This document shows, piece by piece, positions 37,601 to 45,065 of a stretch of 64,000 nucleotides of DNA. The stretch is taken from contig JAJQHY010000012.1 of NCBI GenBank assembly GCA_021199495.1, positions 1 through 64,000 of the forward strand, read 5' to 3'. Position numbers and translations under genes: made by a program. Each line of letters opens with the position of its first letter. The first letter of the stretch is position 1. The notes below the pieces were generated by a model that did not search any database, was not told where the DNA came from, and saw nothing but the letters and a program-made list of their open reading frames with translations. Origin of the DNA: Lachnospiraceae bacterium (GTDB lineage Bacteria > Bacillota > Clostridia > Lachnospirales > Lachnospiraceae).

Positions 37601-40600
37601 AAGCACCGTCTGTCTTGCGTCCTCAAGCGTATCAAAAGGCCCTGCTGTCGCTGCACCCATACCACGTTCTTCGTCATATCCGTAATGATTATAAAATTTA
37701 CCGTTCGGATACTGCAAAATAGCGATGTCTTCCACATAGCCATCCTGCATGGCACTTGTTGACTGATAACGAGCAACAATCTCCGGGCTTCTATTGGCTA
37801 TATCTTCTTTGTCAGATACCTTTTCCTGCAGTTCTGGCTCCGCCTCGGTCGCCGTTTCCTCATCCTTCTGAGCATCCGGTTGCTTCTGTGTTTCTGCTTT
37901 CTCCTGCTTCACAGGCTCTACGGCTATATCAGGTTCCGCGACTGTCTCCCGTTCTGTCTGCTCTCCCGATAAATCCGGTTCCTCATCCGTCTCCGGCTGC
38001 AAATCTCCCATACCCATATAATCAAACAGACTCATTTGCCTGCCTGAAACGGGCGTATGCTCCACTTCCTGTTTCTGTTCTGGAAAGATGGTATAAGTAC
38101 CATCTACATACTGATGAAGATCAGATAAAATCTGTGCGCGTTCCTCGTATCGTTCGAAATCAAGCGGAAGCGCCACCAGCACACCATCCATCTCTGCAAG
38201 CAGACCTTCTGCCCGTTCCGGGTCTTCCAGAATCGCGGACAGTTCTTTCCTGGCATCCTCTCCGAAGAAGTCCTCGTTAAAGGGGCGCGTCACCTCTTCC
38301 GGCAGTCTTCCATAAAAAGCGAGTACACTTCTTGCCATCTGAACGCGTTCATATTCAGGCATCCGGGAATAATCTTCCGGTTTTAAAAACTGTTCCATCC
38401 GGATCAGGTGATTTACCCGCTGTGCTACCTTTGTCCAGGTTAAAAAAGTGCTTGCGTATGGCTCCCCATAAGAACCGCGGGCAAGTGTCAGCCCTTTCGC
38501 AGAATAGTCAGCATGGGAATCGTCCGCACCTGATAAGACATGGCTGCTTCCTCCTGTTCCATACCGTTCCTTGATAAAATCCGTTTTCTCCGCATCCGTA
38601 TGCTCTGCGATAAAATAGGCATAGATACTGAGCCGCCCATTTTCAAAAGCACCGCCTCTGGAAAGAAAAGCATCAATCTCATCCTGTGTAATGAAATGTC
38701 CATGTTCCTGCCACGCAAAACCATCCCTCGCCTGATACGGAACCACTTCCTTTGCAAACTGCTGAAACTGTGCCGCCATCTTATCAGGCCGATAAGTTTT
38801 AAAACGCATAAGCTCCGGGTCTTCCTCATACGCAGCCGCCAGCCCTTCCAGACGTTCATTCAAATCTGAGAGAAATTCTGGCTGTTCTAAAAGCCCAGAC
38901 AGACGTTCCACCACATCCGGGAACCCGCCCCGGAAAACAGATGTGTCCTCAAAGACCAGCTCAGATACGCCCTCTGCAAGGTCACGCTCCATATAGGCAA
39001 GCGCTTGTGCATGTTCTGTTACAGCATTCTGACGGGCAGCATCCAGGACAACCTGTGGAGCGAATTCACCCTGTGCCAATAATTGCTGAATCCTGCCAGT
39101 GACATCTTCCCAGGAAAGAAAAGCCTTATCTAAAATCCGGTCGTTCACCGTATGCCCGACCGCGATCTGCATCCCCAGCTCATCCCACCAGGCTGAGTAC
39201 TCCTGCCCATTGATCTCAAGCCCTCTGCCGCCGGTTTGGTATTCCTGCTTCACAAACTCCGTGTATTCCTCCGGAGTCTTTTCTGCCATGAAATTATAGA
39301 TTAGACGCAGTTGTCCACGGTCACGATTGCTGCCCTGCCGAAGAACCTCATCCACTACATCTGCAGGAATCGCGATCTCTCCGGCATAAAGTGCTGCCTG
39401 CTGTTCCTCAATCGCTCGTTTCTGCTCATTCACGGTAGGCAGTTCGGGCAAAGATAAAGCAGAGGCGATTTCTTCCTCTGCTTCATTCAAATCCTGTTCA
39501 GTTATCTCTTCGATTAGCTGTACACCAATTCCGTCAAGATGGTCTCTTCCGCCATCGCCTTCAGGTTGTTCATATGTCCCACCCAGGCCATCTGGTCTTT
39601 CGCCTTGTCGGGTGCCGGATACTTCTGGAGTAACTGCTCCATCAAGAGTTCCAGTCTCTCCTGTGCCGTCTTCTCGATCTCCGCCAGATGCCGGTTCAGT
39701 TTCCCGGTCAGTACCATGCTCTGATACCAGTTCGGGTGGTTCTCCCTCAGATAGGTCTTGCGAAGCATCCCGTACTTGCCGATCACTGTCGGTTCTTCCT
39801 CCGTCACGGTCAGGTTCGGGAACAGATAGTCTCCCTTGCGATGATAAGTCAGTTCCATGTTCATTTCCTCCTTCAATTTGCGTTTCCTTGTTATTATTTG
39901 TGCTTTCGTGCTTTAAAGTGTTAAATTGTCTGTCTGCATTATACAAGCTGTCAACGGAGTTTTCAAGCTGTTTGGACAAATTTTCTCGATAAATTTCTTT
40001 CAGCGTAGCTCCAATATCTCTCAATACCGGTTCAGAAAGCATACTGGTCGCATTGCCCACAAATGTTAATACCGACAATCGGTTATATTCCGTAATCCCC
40101 GTAAAATCCTCTTCTTCCAGATATTCCATCGGATCAAGACCGCACCGTCGTGCAAGGGTATAAAAGATACTGTTGGTCAGAAGCTCCCGGTAGTCCGCCC
40201 GGATTGTATCCTCGTCCAGCCCTTCAAGGAAGGTATCCTCTGTCTCATTTGAGATACCGTAGATTGCTTCCTCCAGATTTTCCTCCGCCTGTACTCTCGC
40301 CACCGCAAGCAGGGCATCTGTTATGGTCGCCGCATTTTCCAGCTCCAGCCCGTAAGCATCAGTCAGGTGGGCAAGCAGATCATCATGACACTCCGGTGTC
40401 AGCTGCCACAGGAAAACATCTCTGCCGCCGCGCACCGGATGGGTATCCGAAATGTCAAATACATACCGGAGCCTTTCCCTCGGCCCGGTATTGTCAAGAA
40501 GCGCGATCCCTTTCGCCCCGCGGTTTACCCACCGCATCATTTTTTCATTCCACAGTTCCAGCTCCGCACATGCTGTCGCTCCCGGCCTCTGCGCATGGAT

Positions 40601-40735
40601 CAGCAGATTGTCCTGGAACGAATATCTGTAAAGCCTTGCTGCTGTGTCAAGATATCCCATCCAGTCCCTTGGCGAACGGCTCACTTCTTTCGCATGTTCC
40701 TCCGCCAGCGCCCGAATGTCGTTTATTCTAGCCAT
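31607..40735 (-). CDS. Giant adenine methylase/SNF2-like helicase polyprotein
   Basis: A 3042-residue LtrC/BARC-type protein. Residues 1-285 are a conserved leader (LYRYSFQDNLLIHAQRPGAT). Residues ~285-410 are a low-complexity linker that overlaps tnpV in another frame. Several repeated small domains follow (~440-1400). A DNA adenine methylase fold has motif I EPSCGVGNF near 1514 and a motif IV variant GNVPFGEY near 1575. The helicase has Walker A AHCVGAGKT near 2180, VDESHNYKN near 2344 and EGRILRQGNQN near 2675. The tail holds EKTSVLVRLHEKQ at 3009-3021. It probably processes or protects the transferred strand. The methylase motif IV deviates from NPPY, so activity is uncertain. Confidence 0.85.
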   Translation of the reverse strand: MARINDIRALAEEHAKEVSRSPRDWMGYLDTAARLYRYSFQDNLLIHAQRPGATACAELELWNEKMMRWVNRGAKGIALLDNTGPRERLRYVFDISDTHPVRGGRDVFLWQLTPECHDDLLAHLTDAYGLELENAATITDALLAVARVQAEENLEEAIYGISNETEDTFLEGLDEDTIRADYRELLTNSIFYTLARRCGLDPMEYLEEEDFTGITEYNRLSVLTFVGNATSMLSEPVLRDIGATLKEIYRENLSKQLENSVDSLYNADRQFNTLKHESTNNNKETQIEGGNEHGTDLSSQGRLSVPEPDRDGGRTDSDRQVRDASQDLSEGEPPELVSEHGTDRETEPASGGDREDGTGETGTLDGAVTPEVSGTRQGERPDGLGGTYEQPEGDGGRDHLDGIGVQLIEEITEQDLNEAEEEIASALSLPELPTVNEQKRAIEEQQAALYAGEIAIPADVVDEVLRQGSNRDRGQLRLIYNFMAEKTPEEYTEFVKQEYQTGGRGLEINGQEYSAWWDELGMQIAVGHTVNDRILDKAFLSWEDVTGRIQQLLAQGEFAPQVVLDAARQNAVTEHAQALAYMERDLAEGVSELVFEDTSVFRGGFPDVVERLSGLLEQPEFLSDLNERLEGLAAAYEEDPELMRFKTYRPDKMAAQFQQFAKEVVPYQARDGFAWQEHGHFITQDEIDAFLSRGGAFENGRLSIYAYFIAEHTDAEKTDFIKERYGTGGSSHVLSGADDSHADYSAKGLTLARGSYGEPYASTFLTWTKVAQRVNHLIRMEQFLKPEDYSRMPEYERVQMARSVLAFYGRLPEEVTRPFNEDFFGEDARKELSAILEDPERAEGLLAEMDGVLVALPLDFERYEERAQILSDLHQYVDGTYTIFPEQKQEVEHTPVSGRQMSLFDYMGMGDLQPETDEEPDLSGEQTERETVAEPDIAVEPVKQEKAETQKQPDAQKDEETATEAEPELQEKVSDKEDIANRSPEIVARYQSTSAMQDGYVEDIAILQYPNGKFYNHYGYDEERGMGAATAGPFDTLEDARQTVLAHRPDAREVDLLEVGTPASEVEETHQPIVASEPQTLPREAYAEYLSIKERYPDTLVGFETEGHYEFYGDDARMTSEILGSKLLDKPLEGGGSVEVSGFPSGQWVYYSKKLWSQGENVYLSGEQEDGTHATVKYLSGRDYLPIDATIHIDGREFRIDSVDYNRGMVSLQDMTMAKEARYPIFRNEPTDYVRSLYEEEEPQYDFATEETVFIAIQRSMYEYDDFSGEQMDVIYAAAEQGLNLRPLLNPEFSPAQMQLIADVEARIAAGERVVYDGAMLPLSGHVMTPEEINAARREYHLPLDIFESGMEEPGQEPETDGSTKTERETNEFGIERSRAGALGLPVPTSPQQRINFHITDDDLGAGGPKTKFRANIDAIRLLKELEAENRLATAEEQEVLSRFVGWGGIPQAFDAQNESWASEYAEVRELLTPEEYREARASTLNAFYTSPTVIKAMYAALENMGLRSGNVLEPSCGVGNFMGLVPDSMDGLKMYGVELDSISGRIAGQLYQKNKIAVQGFETMDFPESFFDCTIGNVPFGEYKLVDPKYDRYNFLIHDYFIAKSLDLVRPGGVVAVVTSSGTMDKQNESVRRYLANRADLLGAIRLPNNAFMRNANTGVVADILFFQKRDRAAIEEPEWVHLGKTTEGYTVNSYFVQHPEMVLGEFTTESTQYGKQETTVRPIEGAVLSEQLKEAVSHIHGTISEPELNVSELDDVDTSIPADPAVKNFSFANVDGHVYYRENSRMNRMELPKATTERILGMIEIRNTTQELLSMQMEDCSDLELSAMQEKLNRQYDTFTAQYGLLSNNANRRAFSQDNSYCLLASLELVDEEGNLERKADIFTKRTIRRPMPVTSVDTASEALAVSIGEKAKVDVPFMAQLSGKTEEEVTEELAGVIFRNPLTEQWETSDEYLSGNVREKLAVAREFAANHPEYAINADYLERVQPKDLEASEIEVRLGATWIKPEYIQQFMQETFHTPWRLAGDVIAVHYAAVSGAWEITGKTRDYGNPLVNATYGTTRANAYRLLEDALNLRDTKIYDTVRDEEGKEHRVINKNETMLVQQKQELIKAEFKEWIFRDIDRREDLCQTYNTLFNSIRPREYDGSHIQFVGMTPEITLMQHQKDAVAHVLYGGNTLLAHCVGAGKTFQMIAAGMESKRLGLSQKSLYVVPNHLTEQWGSDFLRLYPGANVLVATKKDFEPANRKKFCSRIATGNYDAVIIGHSQFEWIPLSRERQIAAIEKQIDDITDAIEDAKGEEGSRVTVKQMEKTRKTLETRLERLNNQSRKDDVVTFEQLGVDRLFVDESHNYKNLFLYTKMRNVAGISQTDAQKSSDMFMKCQYLDEITGGRGVTFATGTPVSNSMVELYTIMRYLQYDTLQKMGLGHFDSWAASFGETVTAIELAPEGTGYRAKTRFARFYNLPELISLFKESADVQTADMLNLSVPEAEYVNVALKPSEIQKEMVSSFADRAEKVRGGSVDSRVDNMLKITNDGRKCALDQRLINDMLPDDPNSKVNCCVENAFTIWKDTAADRSTQLIFCDLSTPKADGSFNVYDDVREKLVEKGIPKEEIAFIHEAATETKKAELFAKVRSGQVRILLGSTAKLGAGTNIQDRLIALHHLDCPWKPSDLEQQEGRILRQGNQNSKVKIFRYVTEGTFDAYMWQLLENKQKFISQIMTSKSPVRSAEDVDDTALSYAEIKALATGNPHIKEKMDLDIQVSKLKLLKANHTSQIYRLESDIAKRYPMEIAATKERIAGLKSDLAAAKPILEQDKDHFQMVVGGKTYTDRKEAGLAITAACAGLKAVNTTGQIGEYQGFAMTANFDSFNQKYMLTIKRQCSYTIEVGKDAFGNIQRINNALAGIERRLPEAETKLETLQSQLATAKEEVVKPFPQAAELEEKSARLAELNTMLNMDSKVSNDVIGLDEEDQSGQPEEAVADKPQAVPTFVERAKSAVSAAQVMEDRPGEKTSVLVRLHEKQTHQAERTKPQPAQKRSHGQEI
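39514..39858 (-). CDS. tnpV: TnpV, overprinted inside the giant helicase gene
   Basis: A 114-residue transposon-encoded TnpV-type protein: an N-terminal strand with DYLFPNLTVTEEE, a GKYGMLRKTYLREN helix, GKLNRHLAEIEKTAQER, and the diagnostic ending QMAWVGHMNNLKAMAEE...TELVYS. It lies wholly within the giant gene, on the same strand but in a different frame, exactly where that protein has its low-complexity Glu/Gly/Asp-rich linker. AAGGAGG lies 8 bases before the ATG at 39858, and a consensus promoter lies 80 bases further upstream. The family's role is unproven. Residue composition and family motifs show that this frame, not only the long one, is under protein-level constraint. Confidence 0.85.
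   Translation of the reverse strand: MELTYHRKGDYLFPNLTVTEEEPTVIGKYGMLRKTYLRENHPNWYQSMVLTGKLNRHLAEIEKTAQERLELLMEQLLQKYPAPDKAKDQMAWVGHMNNLKAMAEETILTELVYS
39910..39928. promoter_or_regulatory. Putative operator shared with the recombinase promoter
   Basis: A 19-base motif (GCTTTAAAGTG, then TTAAATTG) just downstream of the predicted tnpV transcription start. It matches 19259-19277, which abuts the recombinase -35, at 17 of 19 positions. It contains the palindrome CTTTAAAG. Confidence 0.45.
39938..39966 (-). promoter_or_regulatory. Internal promoter of tnpV
   Basis: TTGAAA (39961-39966), 17-base spacer, TATAAT (39938-39943), inside the coding sequence of the giant gene and pointing at tnpV. Confidence 0.7.
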
Positions 40736-40771
40736 TGTAACCTCCTTCTTGTTTTACTCCGACTTTTCTGA

Positions 40772-40903
40772 TCACTTTTTCCTCTTTGCATCTCCTGAAA
40801 TAACAGAAAGCCTATTTTGATAAGCCTGCAGCCGACGTGTCTGGTCTTTTAATTTCTTCCGTCCCTGCTTCGGTATAATTTCCAACTGATTTTCCATCTT
40901 CAT
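40772..40903 (-). CDS. Small basic protein of 43 residues
   Basis: A short frame between the DUF5688-type gene and the giant helicase gene, beginning MKMENQLEIIPKQGRKKLKD and ending in a Lys-rich tail. AAAGGAG lies about 7 bases before the ATG. It fills the otherwise unexplained 180-base gap in a tightly packed operon. I do not recognise a family; its basic composition would suit nucleic-acid binding. Confidence 0.5.
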   Translation of the reverse strand: MKMENQLEIIPKQGRKKLKDQTRRLQAYQNRLSVISGDAKRKK

Positions 40904-40918
40904 TATGGTCTCCTTTCC

Positions 40919-42064
40919 TTACGAAAGCATATAATCTTTCTTTTTATCGGTATCTCTAGTCGCAGCTTTTCCCTTCCCCTCTTCACGCGCCTTTACAATG
41001 GATTTCTTCTCATCCAGACGCTTCAATACGGATTCCTTCTTTGGTACCAGAGATGACGGATGTCGTCCCTGTGCATCCCGCGCCGCAGCCTTCTCCTTTT
41101 CTTCCATCCGTGCCTCAAATGTAGAAAACCGCTCAAACACCTGATTCTCCCTGTCATAGTGATATGCATTATCCGTAAGGTGTTCATTCTGCGGCACCTC
41201 TTTCTGATTTATATCTGCTACCATAAACTCCCATTCATAGGCTGACCTCGACCCATCGTCACGGGCAATAACCATTTCATGCGTGGAAGACGGAAGGACA
41301 ACATAGTCTGTCCCCAGCCTCTCTCCGATCTCTTTCATCACATCAGGATAAAACAACGCACCAGCGCCATTAAACCGATTGTCATTCGTTACCACATATA
41401 AGGCTTCCGTACTTTCCGGATACATTGATTCCAATATCAGTTCCTGCAGCTCCTTTGGCATTCCCTCTGCTTCCATCTCCTGCCTGATATTTTCTGTCAA
41501 TAAATCCCGCAAGGATATCAACTGCATGGGAAAAATCTTCGGGCTGTTTTCTATGGCATCCTGATGAAGCCGTTCTGCTGTCACTCCGAATTTTTCAAAT
41601 TGGGTGTTTGTGACCATAGCAGAGCCAATTACCTCATCCCCACTCGAAATTAGAAGATGATATGTCACTGCCAGATCTTCTACCTTTTTATGAGGGACAT
41701 GTGCAAGCAGCTCCTGGTTCTGTTCTATTCCGCAGACACGGATAAAAAGCGAGTCTTTCATTTTTTCATAATCTGACAGAGAAGCAGTATCCAGACCGGC
41801 AGGCATCTCCGTCTGGATTTGGGACGAAATCTCACTCAATATATCCTCAAAGCTCATCACGCCAGCTTCATATATTTCATAGAACTGGCTTAGATTTACA
41901 GAAGCAGCCGTATTTTCTCCTTCTATCTTCACCATAAGAGCCGTGTGGCTTCCATTGATCCGGTCTTCCTGGGACAGTATCACATTTCCTTCCTGATATT
42001 TTTCCGGAAGGAGACTCTGAATACTTCCCGTGATATTTTCTTTAAATTTCTCAAAATCCATCAT
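40919..42064 (-). CDS. DUF5688-family protein with conserved basic tail
   Basis: A 381-residue ICE protein of the DUF5688 type: N-terminal FEKFKENITGSIQSLLP, then INGSHTALMVK, NLSQFYEIYEAG and the conserved VTYHLLISSGDEVIGSA and GALFYPDVMKEIGERLG parts. No catalytic motif is evident and the function is unknown. The tail contains KKESVLKRLDEKK at 342-354 followed by 27 mostly basic residues, the motif also present in three other proteins of this operon. It lies between topB and the 43-residue gene. Confidence 0.75.
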   Translation of the reverse strand: MMDFEKFKENITGSIQSLLPEKYQEGNVILSQEDRINGSHTALMVKIEGENTAASVNLSQFYEIYEAGVMSFEDILSEISSQIQTEMPAGLDTASLSDYEKMKDSLFIRVCGIEQNQELLAHVPHKKVEDLAVTYHLLISSGDEVIGSAMVTNTQFEKFGVTAERLHQDAIENSPKIFPMQLISLRDLLTENIRQEMEAEGMPKELQELILESMYPESTEALYVVTNDNRFNGAGALFYPDVMKEIGERLGTDYVVLPSSTHEMVIARDDGSRSAYEWEFMVADINQKEVPQNEHLTDNAYHYDRENQVFERFSTFEARMEEKEKAAARDAQGRHPSSLVPKKESVLKRLDEKKSIVKAREEGKGKAATRDTDKKKDYMLS

Positions 42065-42096
42065 CGTAATTTTTTTCCTCCGTTCTCAGATTCAAT

Positions 42097-42119
42097 GGGG
42101 CGCAGATTTCCTGCGCCCC
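42097..42119. repeat. Intercistronic hairpin between topB and the DUF5688 gene
   Basis: GGGGCGCA and TGCGCCCC form a perfect 8-base stem with a 7-base loop. No T run follows leftward, so mRNA processing or stability is more likely than termination. Confidence 0.55.
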
Positions 42120-42129
42120 TGATCTGATC

Positions 42130-44262
42130 TTATTTTTTCTTTCCGCTTCCTTTATTTTTCCCTTTGCTTCCTCCGCTCTTCGGAAAAGACAAGCTGAAAA
42201 CCGTGCGCCCATCTTCCACCTTCATCAAAAGATCGGCCTCAAATGTGCTGTCCTTTTTTGCGGAATACAAATCCTTCACATGGGTTTTCCCATTTTTCAG
42301 AAGGTCGGAAGCCATCTTCGCGTCAATGGTCTTTCTCATACTGGCGAGATAGCGGTTCTCTTTCCACAGCGCAAAGCGGCAGGATTTATCAGAACAGTAA
42401 AAATTCGTCCTGCTCTCATATACCGGCTTGCCACAGATAGGACAATCCCCGATGCGGACACGCTCATCAAACCGCCTGCGTTCTTCCTCTGATATCTGGT
42501 CACAGCCATTCAGCATCATAGACAAAAGCCCTGTAATCCCCTGCATGAAATCTTCCGGAGCCGTTTCACCGCGCTCAATGGATAACAATCGGTTCTCCCA
42601 CTCTGCGGTCATGCTGGCTGATTTCAGATAATCCGGTAAAAGCGCGATCAACTCCATACCATCCTTTGTCGGCACGATCTGCTTTCCCTTTCTTGTGGCG
42701 TAGCCGGAGTGAACCAGTTTTTCGATGATACTTGCCCTGGTTGCCGGAGTTCCAAGCCCCTTCTTCTCCGTATCCGCGTCAAACTCTTTATTTCCCGCCG
42801 TCTCCATAGAAGAAAGAAGCGTATCCTCGCTATAAGGTTTCGGAGGGGATGTGAAATGCTGCGACTTTTTGGCCTCAACAGCCGGTATCACATCTCCCTC
42901 GGAGAGCTGCACGGTAAGCACTGCCTCCTCCGCAGTATCATCCTTTTCCGCAGTATCTGTCGTGCGCTTTTTCAGGGAAGTGCGCAGCGCCGTCTCCACT
43001 GCTTTGAAGCCATTCTCCACTGTCTTTTTCCCTTTTGCCTTGAAAAGATGTCCTTCACACATGACTTCGATCTGTGTTTCTTCATAGACATATTCCGGAG
43101 AAACAGCCTGCGCCAGGCGCACCGCTACCAGTGACAAAATATTCATCTGACACTCGCTCAGCTCACTTAAGTCAGTCTTTGCCGCCTCTTTCGTAGGAAG
43201 CAGAGCATGGTGATCAGAGACTTTCGCGTTATTAATAAGCCGCTTCACGTTATCCCCAACCGAAACACCGTTTAAAATCGGAGCAACCTCAGTAAGATCT
43301 AACAGAAGGTCTCTCACCGTTTCCCCCATGTCTTCGGTGATGTACTGGCTGTCCGTTCTCGGATAAGTCACCAGTTTCATCTCATAGAGTTCCTGCAGCG
43401 TATCCAACGTCTCCTGCGCTGTGTAACCGTAAAAGCGGTTGGCTTCTCTCTGCAGGGTAGTCAGGTCATAGAGCTTCGGCGGTGCGGTCTGCTTTCGTGC
43501 CCTTTTTACTCCAGTGACTTCAGCGTTCTTTCCCTGGCAGAGGTTTACCAGCTCATCTGCATCCGTTTCTGCCGGAATATCTTCTGATGTGACAGTGAGA
43601 CCCCCGCCGAACAGGGACACCTTGTAAAATGGTGCCTTTACAAAACCGTCAATTTTCTCCTGCCGGTCTACCAAAAGAGCCAGCGTCGGTGTCTGCACAC
43701 GCCCTACGACCAGGCGCTTATAATAAACAGTCGTATATGCCCTTGTCGCGTTCATGCCGACCAGCCAGTCCGCCATCGCCCTGCACTCCGCGCTCTGGTA
43801 CAGGTTTTCATACTCCCTACCGTCCTTCAGATTCGCAAAGCCGTCCAAAATTGCGCTGTCCTCCATAGAAGAAATCCAGAGGCGCTTGATCGGAACACGG
43901 CTCCCGGAAAGCAGATACACCCGTCTGAAAATGGATTCTCCTTCCCGCCCGGCATCGCAGCCGTTTACGGCACACTCCACATCGGGACGGTTTAAAAGCC
44001 CTGAAAGGACTTCAAACTGTTCCTTCTTCTGCGGGGCAACTGACAGCCGCCAATGATCCGGAATGATAGGAAGATCAGCGTAATTCCACTTCCCATATTT
44101 TTCGTCGTAAGCATCCGGTTCCACATACTCCGCCAGATGGCCAAGGCACCAGCTCACAAGATAGCCGTTTCCCTCCATATAGCCATCCCTCCTCGTACTT
44201 GCGCCGATCACTTTGGAAATGCTTTTTGCTACACTCGGTTTTTCTGCAATCACTAATATCAT
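42130..44262 (-). CDS. topB: DNA topoisomerase III
   Basis: A 710-residue type IA topoisomerase. The TOPRIM domain begins VIAEKPSVAKSISKVIG and has the DAGREGE acidic triad near 105-111. The catalytic tyrosine is in VTYPRTDSQY near residue 298. The C-terminal part holds one four-cysteine zinc ribbon (CPICGKPVYES, FYCSDKSCRFALW) followed by a Gly/Lys-rich tail. Such enzymes are standard in Tn1549/CTn-like elements, probably resolving intermediates of transfer replication. The neighbours are the DUF4366 membrane protein upstream and the DUF5688 protein downstream. Confidence 0.95.
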   Translation of the reverse strand: MILVIAEKPSVAKSISKVIGASTRRDGYMEGNGYLVSWCLGHLAEYVEPDAYDEKYGKWNYADLPIIPDHWRLSVAPQKKEQFEVLSGLLNRPDVECAVNGCDAGREGESIFRRVYLLSGSRVPIKRLWISSMEDSAILDGFANLKDGREYENLYQSAECRAMADWLVGMNATRAYTTVYYKRLVVGRVQTPTLALLVDRQEKIDGFVKAPFYKVSLFGGGLTVTSEDIPAETDADELVNLCQGKNAEVTGVKRARKQTAPPKLYDLTTLQREANRFYGYTAQETLDTLQELYEMKLVTYPRTDSQYITEDMGETVRDLLLDLTEVAPILNGVSVGDNVKRLINNAKVSDHHALLPTKEAAKTDLSELSECQMNILSLVAVRLAQAVSPEYVYEETQIEVMCEGHLFKAKGKKTVENGFKAVETALRTSLKKRTTDTAEKDDTAEEAVLTVQLSEGDVIPAVEAKKSQHFTSPPKPYSEDTLLSSMETAGNKEFDADTEKKGLGTPATRASIIEKLVHSGYATRKGKQIVPTKDGMELIALLPDYLKSASMTAEWENRLLSIERGETAPEDFMQGITGLLSMMLNGCDQISEEERRRFDERVRIGDCPICGKPVYESRTNFYCSDKSCRFALWKENRYLASMRKTIDAKMASDLLKNGKTHVKDLYSAKKDSTFEADLLMKVEDGRTVFSLSFPKSGGSKGKNKGSGKKK

Positions 44263-44284
44263 CTTGAAATCCTCCTTAAAAACG

Positions 44285-44313
44285 GGGACAGCCGCTTTCT
44301 TTTCGGCTGTCCC
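44285..44313 (-). terminator. Hairpin with short T run before topB
   Basis: GGGACAGCCG and CGGCTGTCCC form a perfect 10-base stem; read leftward CGTTTTT follows. It could be a partial terminator that lowers expression of topB and all genes beyond it. Confidence 0.5.
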
Positions 44314-44333
44314 TCTGATTAAAATAGTTTCTG

Positions 44334-45065
44334 TTATTCTTCTCCATATCCATCGTCATAGCCGCTGTCATATTCCTCGTCATAACTGCCGTCGTCTCCA
44401 CCATCAGTCTCATCGTATCCGGCTTCATCCTCATTGATGGTTTCCAGACCGTCACCGATCTCCATGTTCTCACTCTCGTAAGCGTCCGCTTCCTGCTTCG
44501 GCTTATATACCTTGAAGTAGAAATACGCGCCGCCGCCAGCCGCAGCCGCGAGAACCAGTACCAAAAGGACTGCCGACATGTTACCGGATGAGTCCTCATC
44601 CTCCGTTACCACAGGGGTTTCGGTCTCCGTCACTTCTTCCGCGCTTTGTGTCTGCTCTTCCAGAACCACGCTTCCCTGGGAAGAGGTCGTTGTATCTGTA
44701 TCGCCCGTCTCTTCCAGGAAATCCTGCAAGTCATACTCGTCAATCATGGAGAGCATATAAACATTTTCCGTGGAACTAGAACGGTCAATCACAAGGAAAT
44801 AAGTGTTACCGTTTTCCGTTGTAATCGTGAAAAATTCCTTGGTAGAGTCGTCGGTGATATCGTCCAAAACTTCGCCATTCCCGGATACAGAAAAAGAGCT
44901 GTCCGTCTCGGTCGCTTCGGTCTCCGTTTCCTCTATGAATGTCTCTTCCAAAACCGTCTCCTCTGTCTCTCCTGTATAGGCAAGCGCAGTCACCGGATTC
45001 ACAAACGATACCAGACTGAGCGCCGCTGCCAGTGCCATCAGCATCCTTTTAATTTTCTTCCCCAT
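44334..45065 (-). CDS. DUF4366-type secreted, membrane-anchored protein
   Basis: A 243-residue protein with an N-terminal signal peptide (KRMLMALAAALSLVSF, cleavage probably after TALA), an acidic Thr/Glu-rich region, a folded part (FTITTENGNTYFLVIDRSS) and one membrane segment near residues 165-185 (MSAVLLVLVLAAAAGGG). The C-terminal ~60 residues are very acidic (Asp/Glu/Tyr/Gly) and cytoplasmic. It matches the DUF4366 pattern of ICE surface proteins located beside DUF4315. It may form part of the transfer apparatus at the cell surface. The ATG at 45065 overlaps the previous gene. Confidence 0.8.
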   Translation of the reverse strand: MGKKIKRMLMALAAALSLVSFVNPVTALAYTGETEETVLEETFIEETETEATETDSSFSVSGNGEVLDDITDDSTKEFFTITTENGNTYFLVIDRSSSTENVYMLSMIDEYDLQDFLEETGDTDTTTSSQGSVVLEEQTQSAEEVTETETPVVTEDEDSSGNMSAVLLVLVLAAAAGGGAYFYFKVYKPKQEADAYESENMEIGDGLETINEDEAGYDETDGGDDGSYDEEYDSGYDDGYGEE

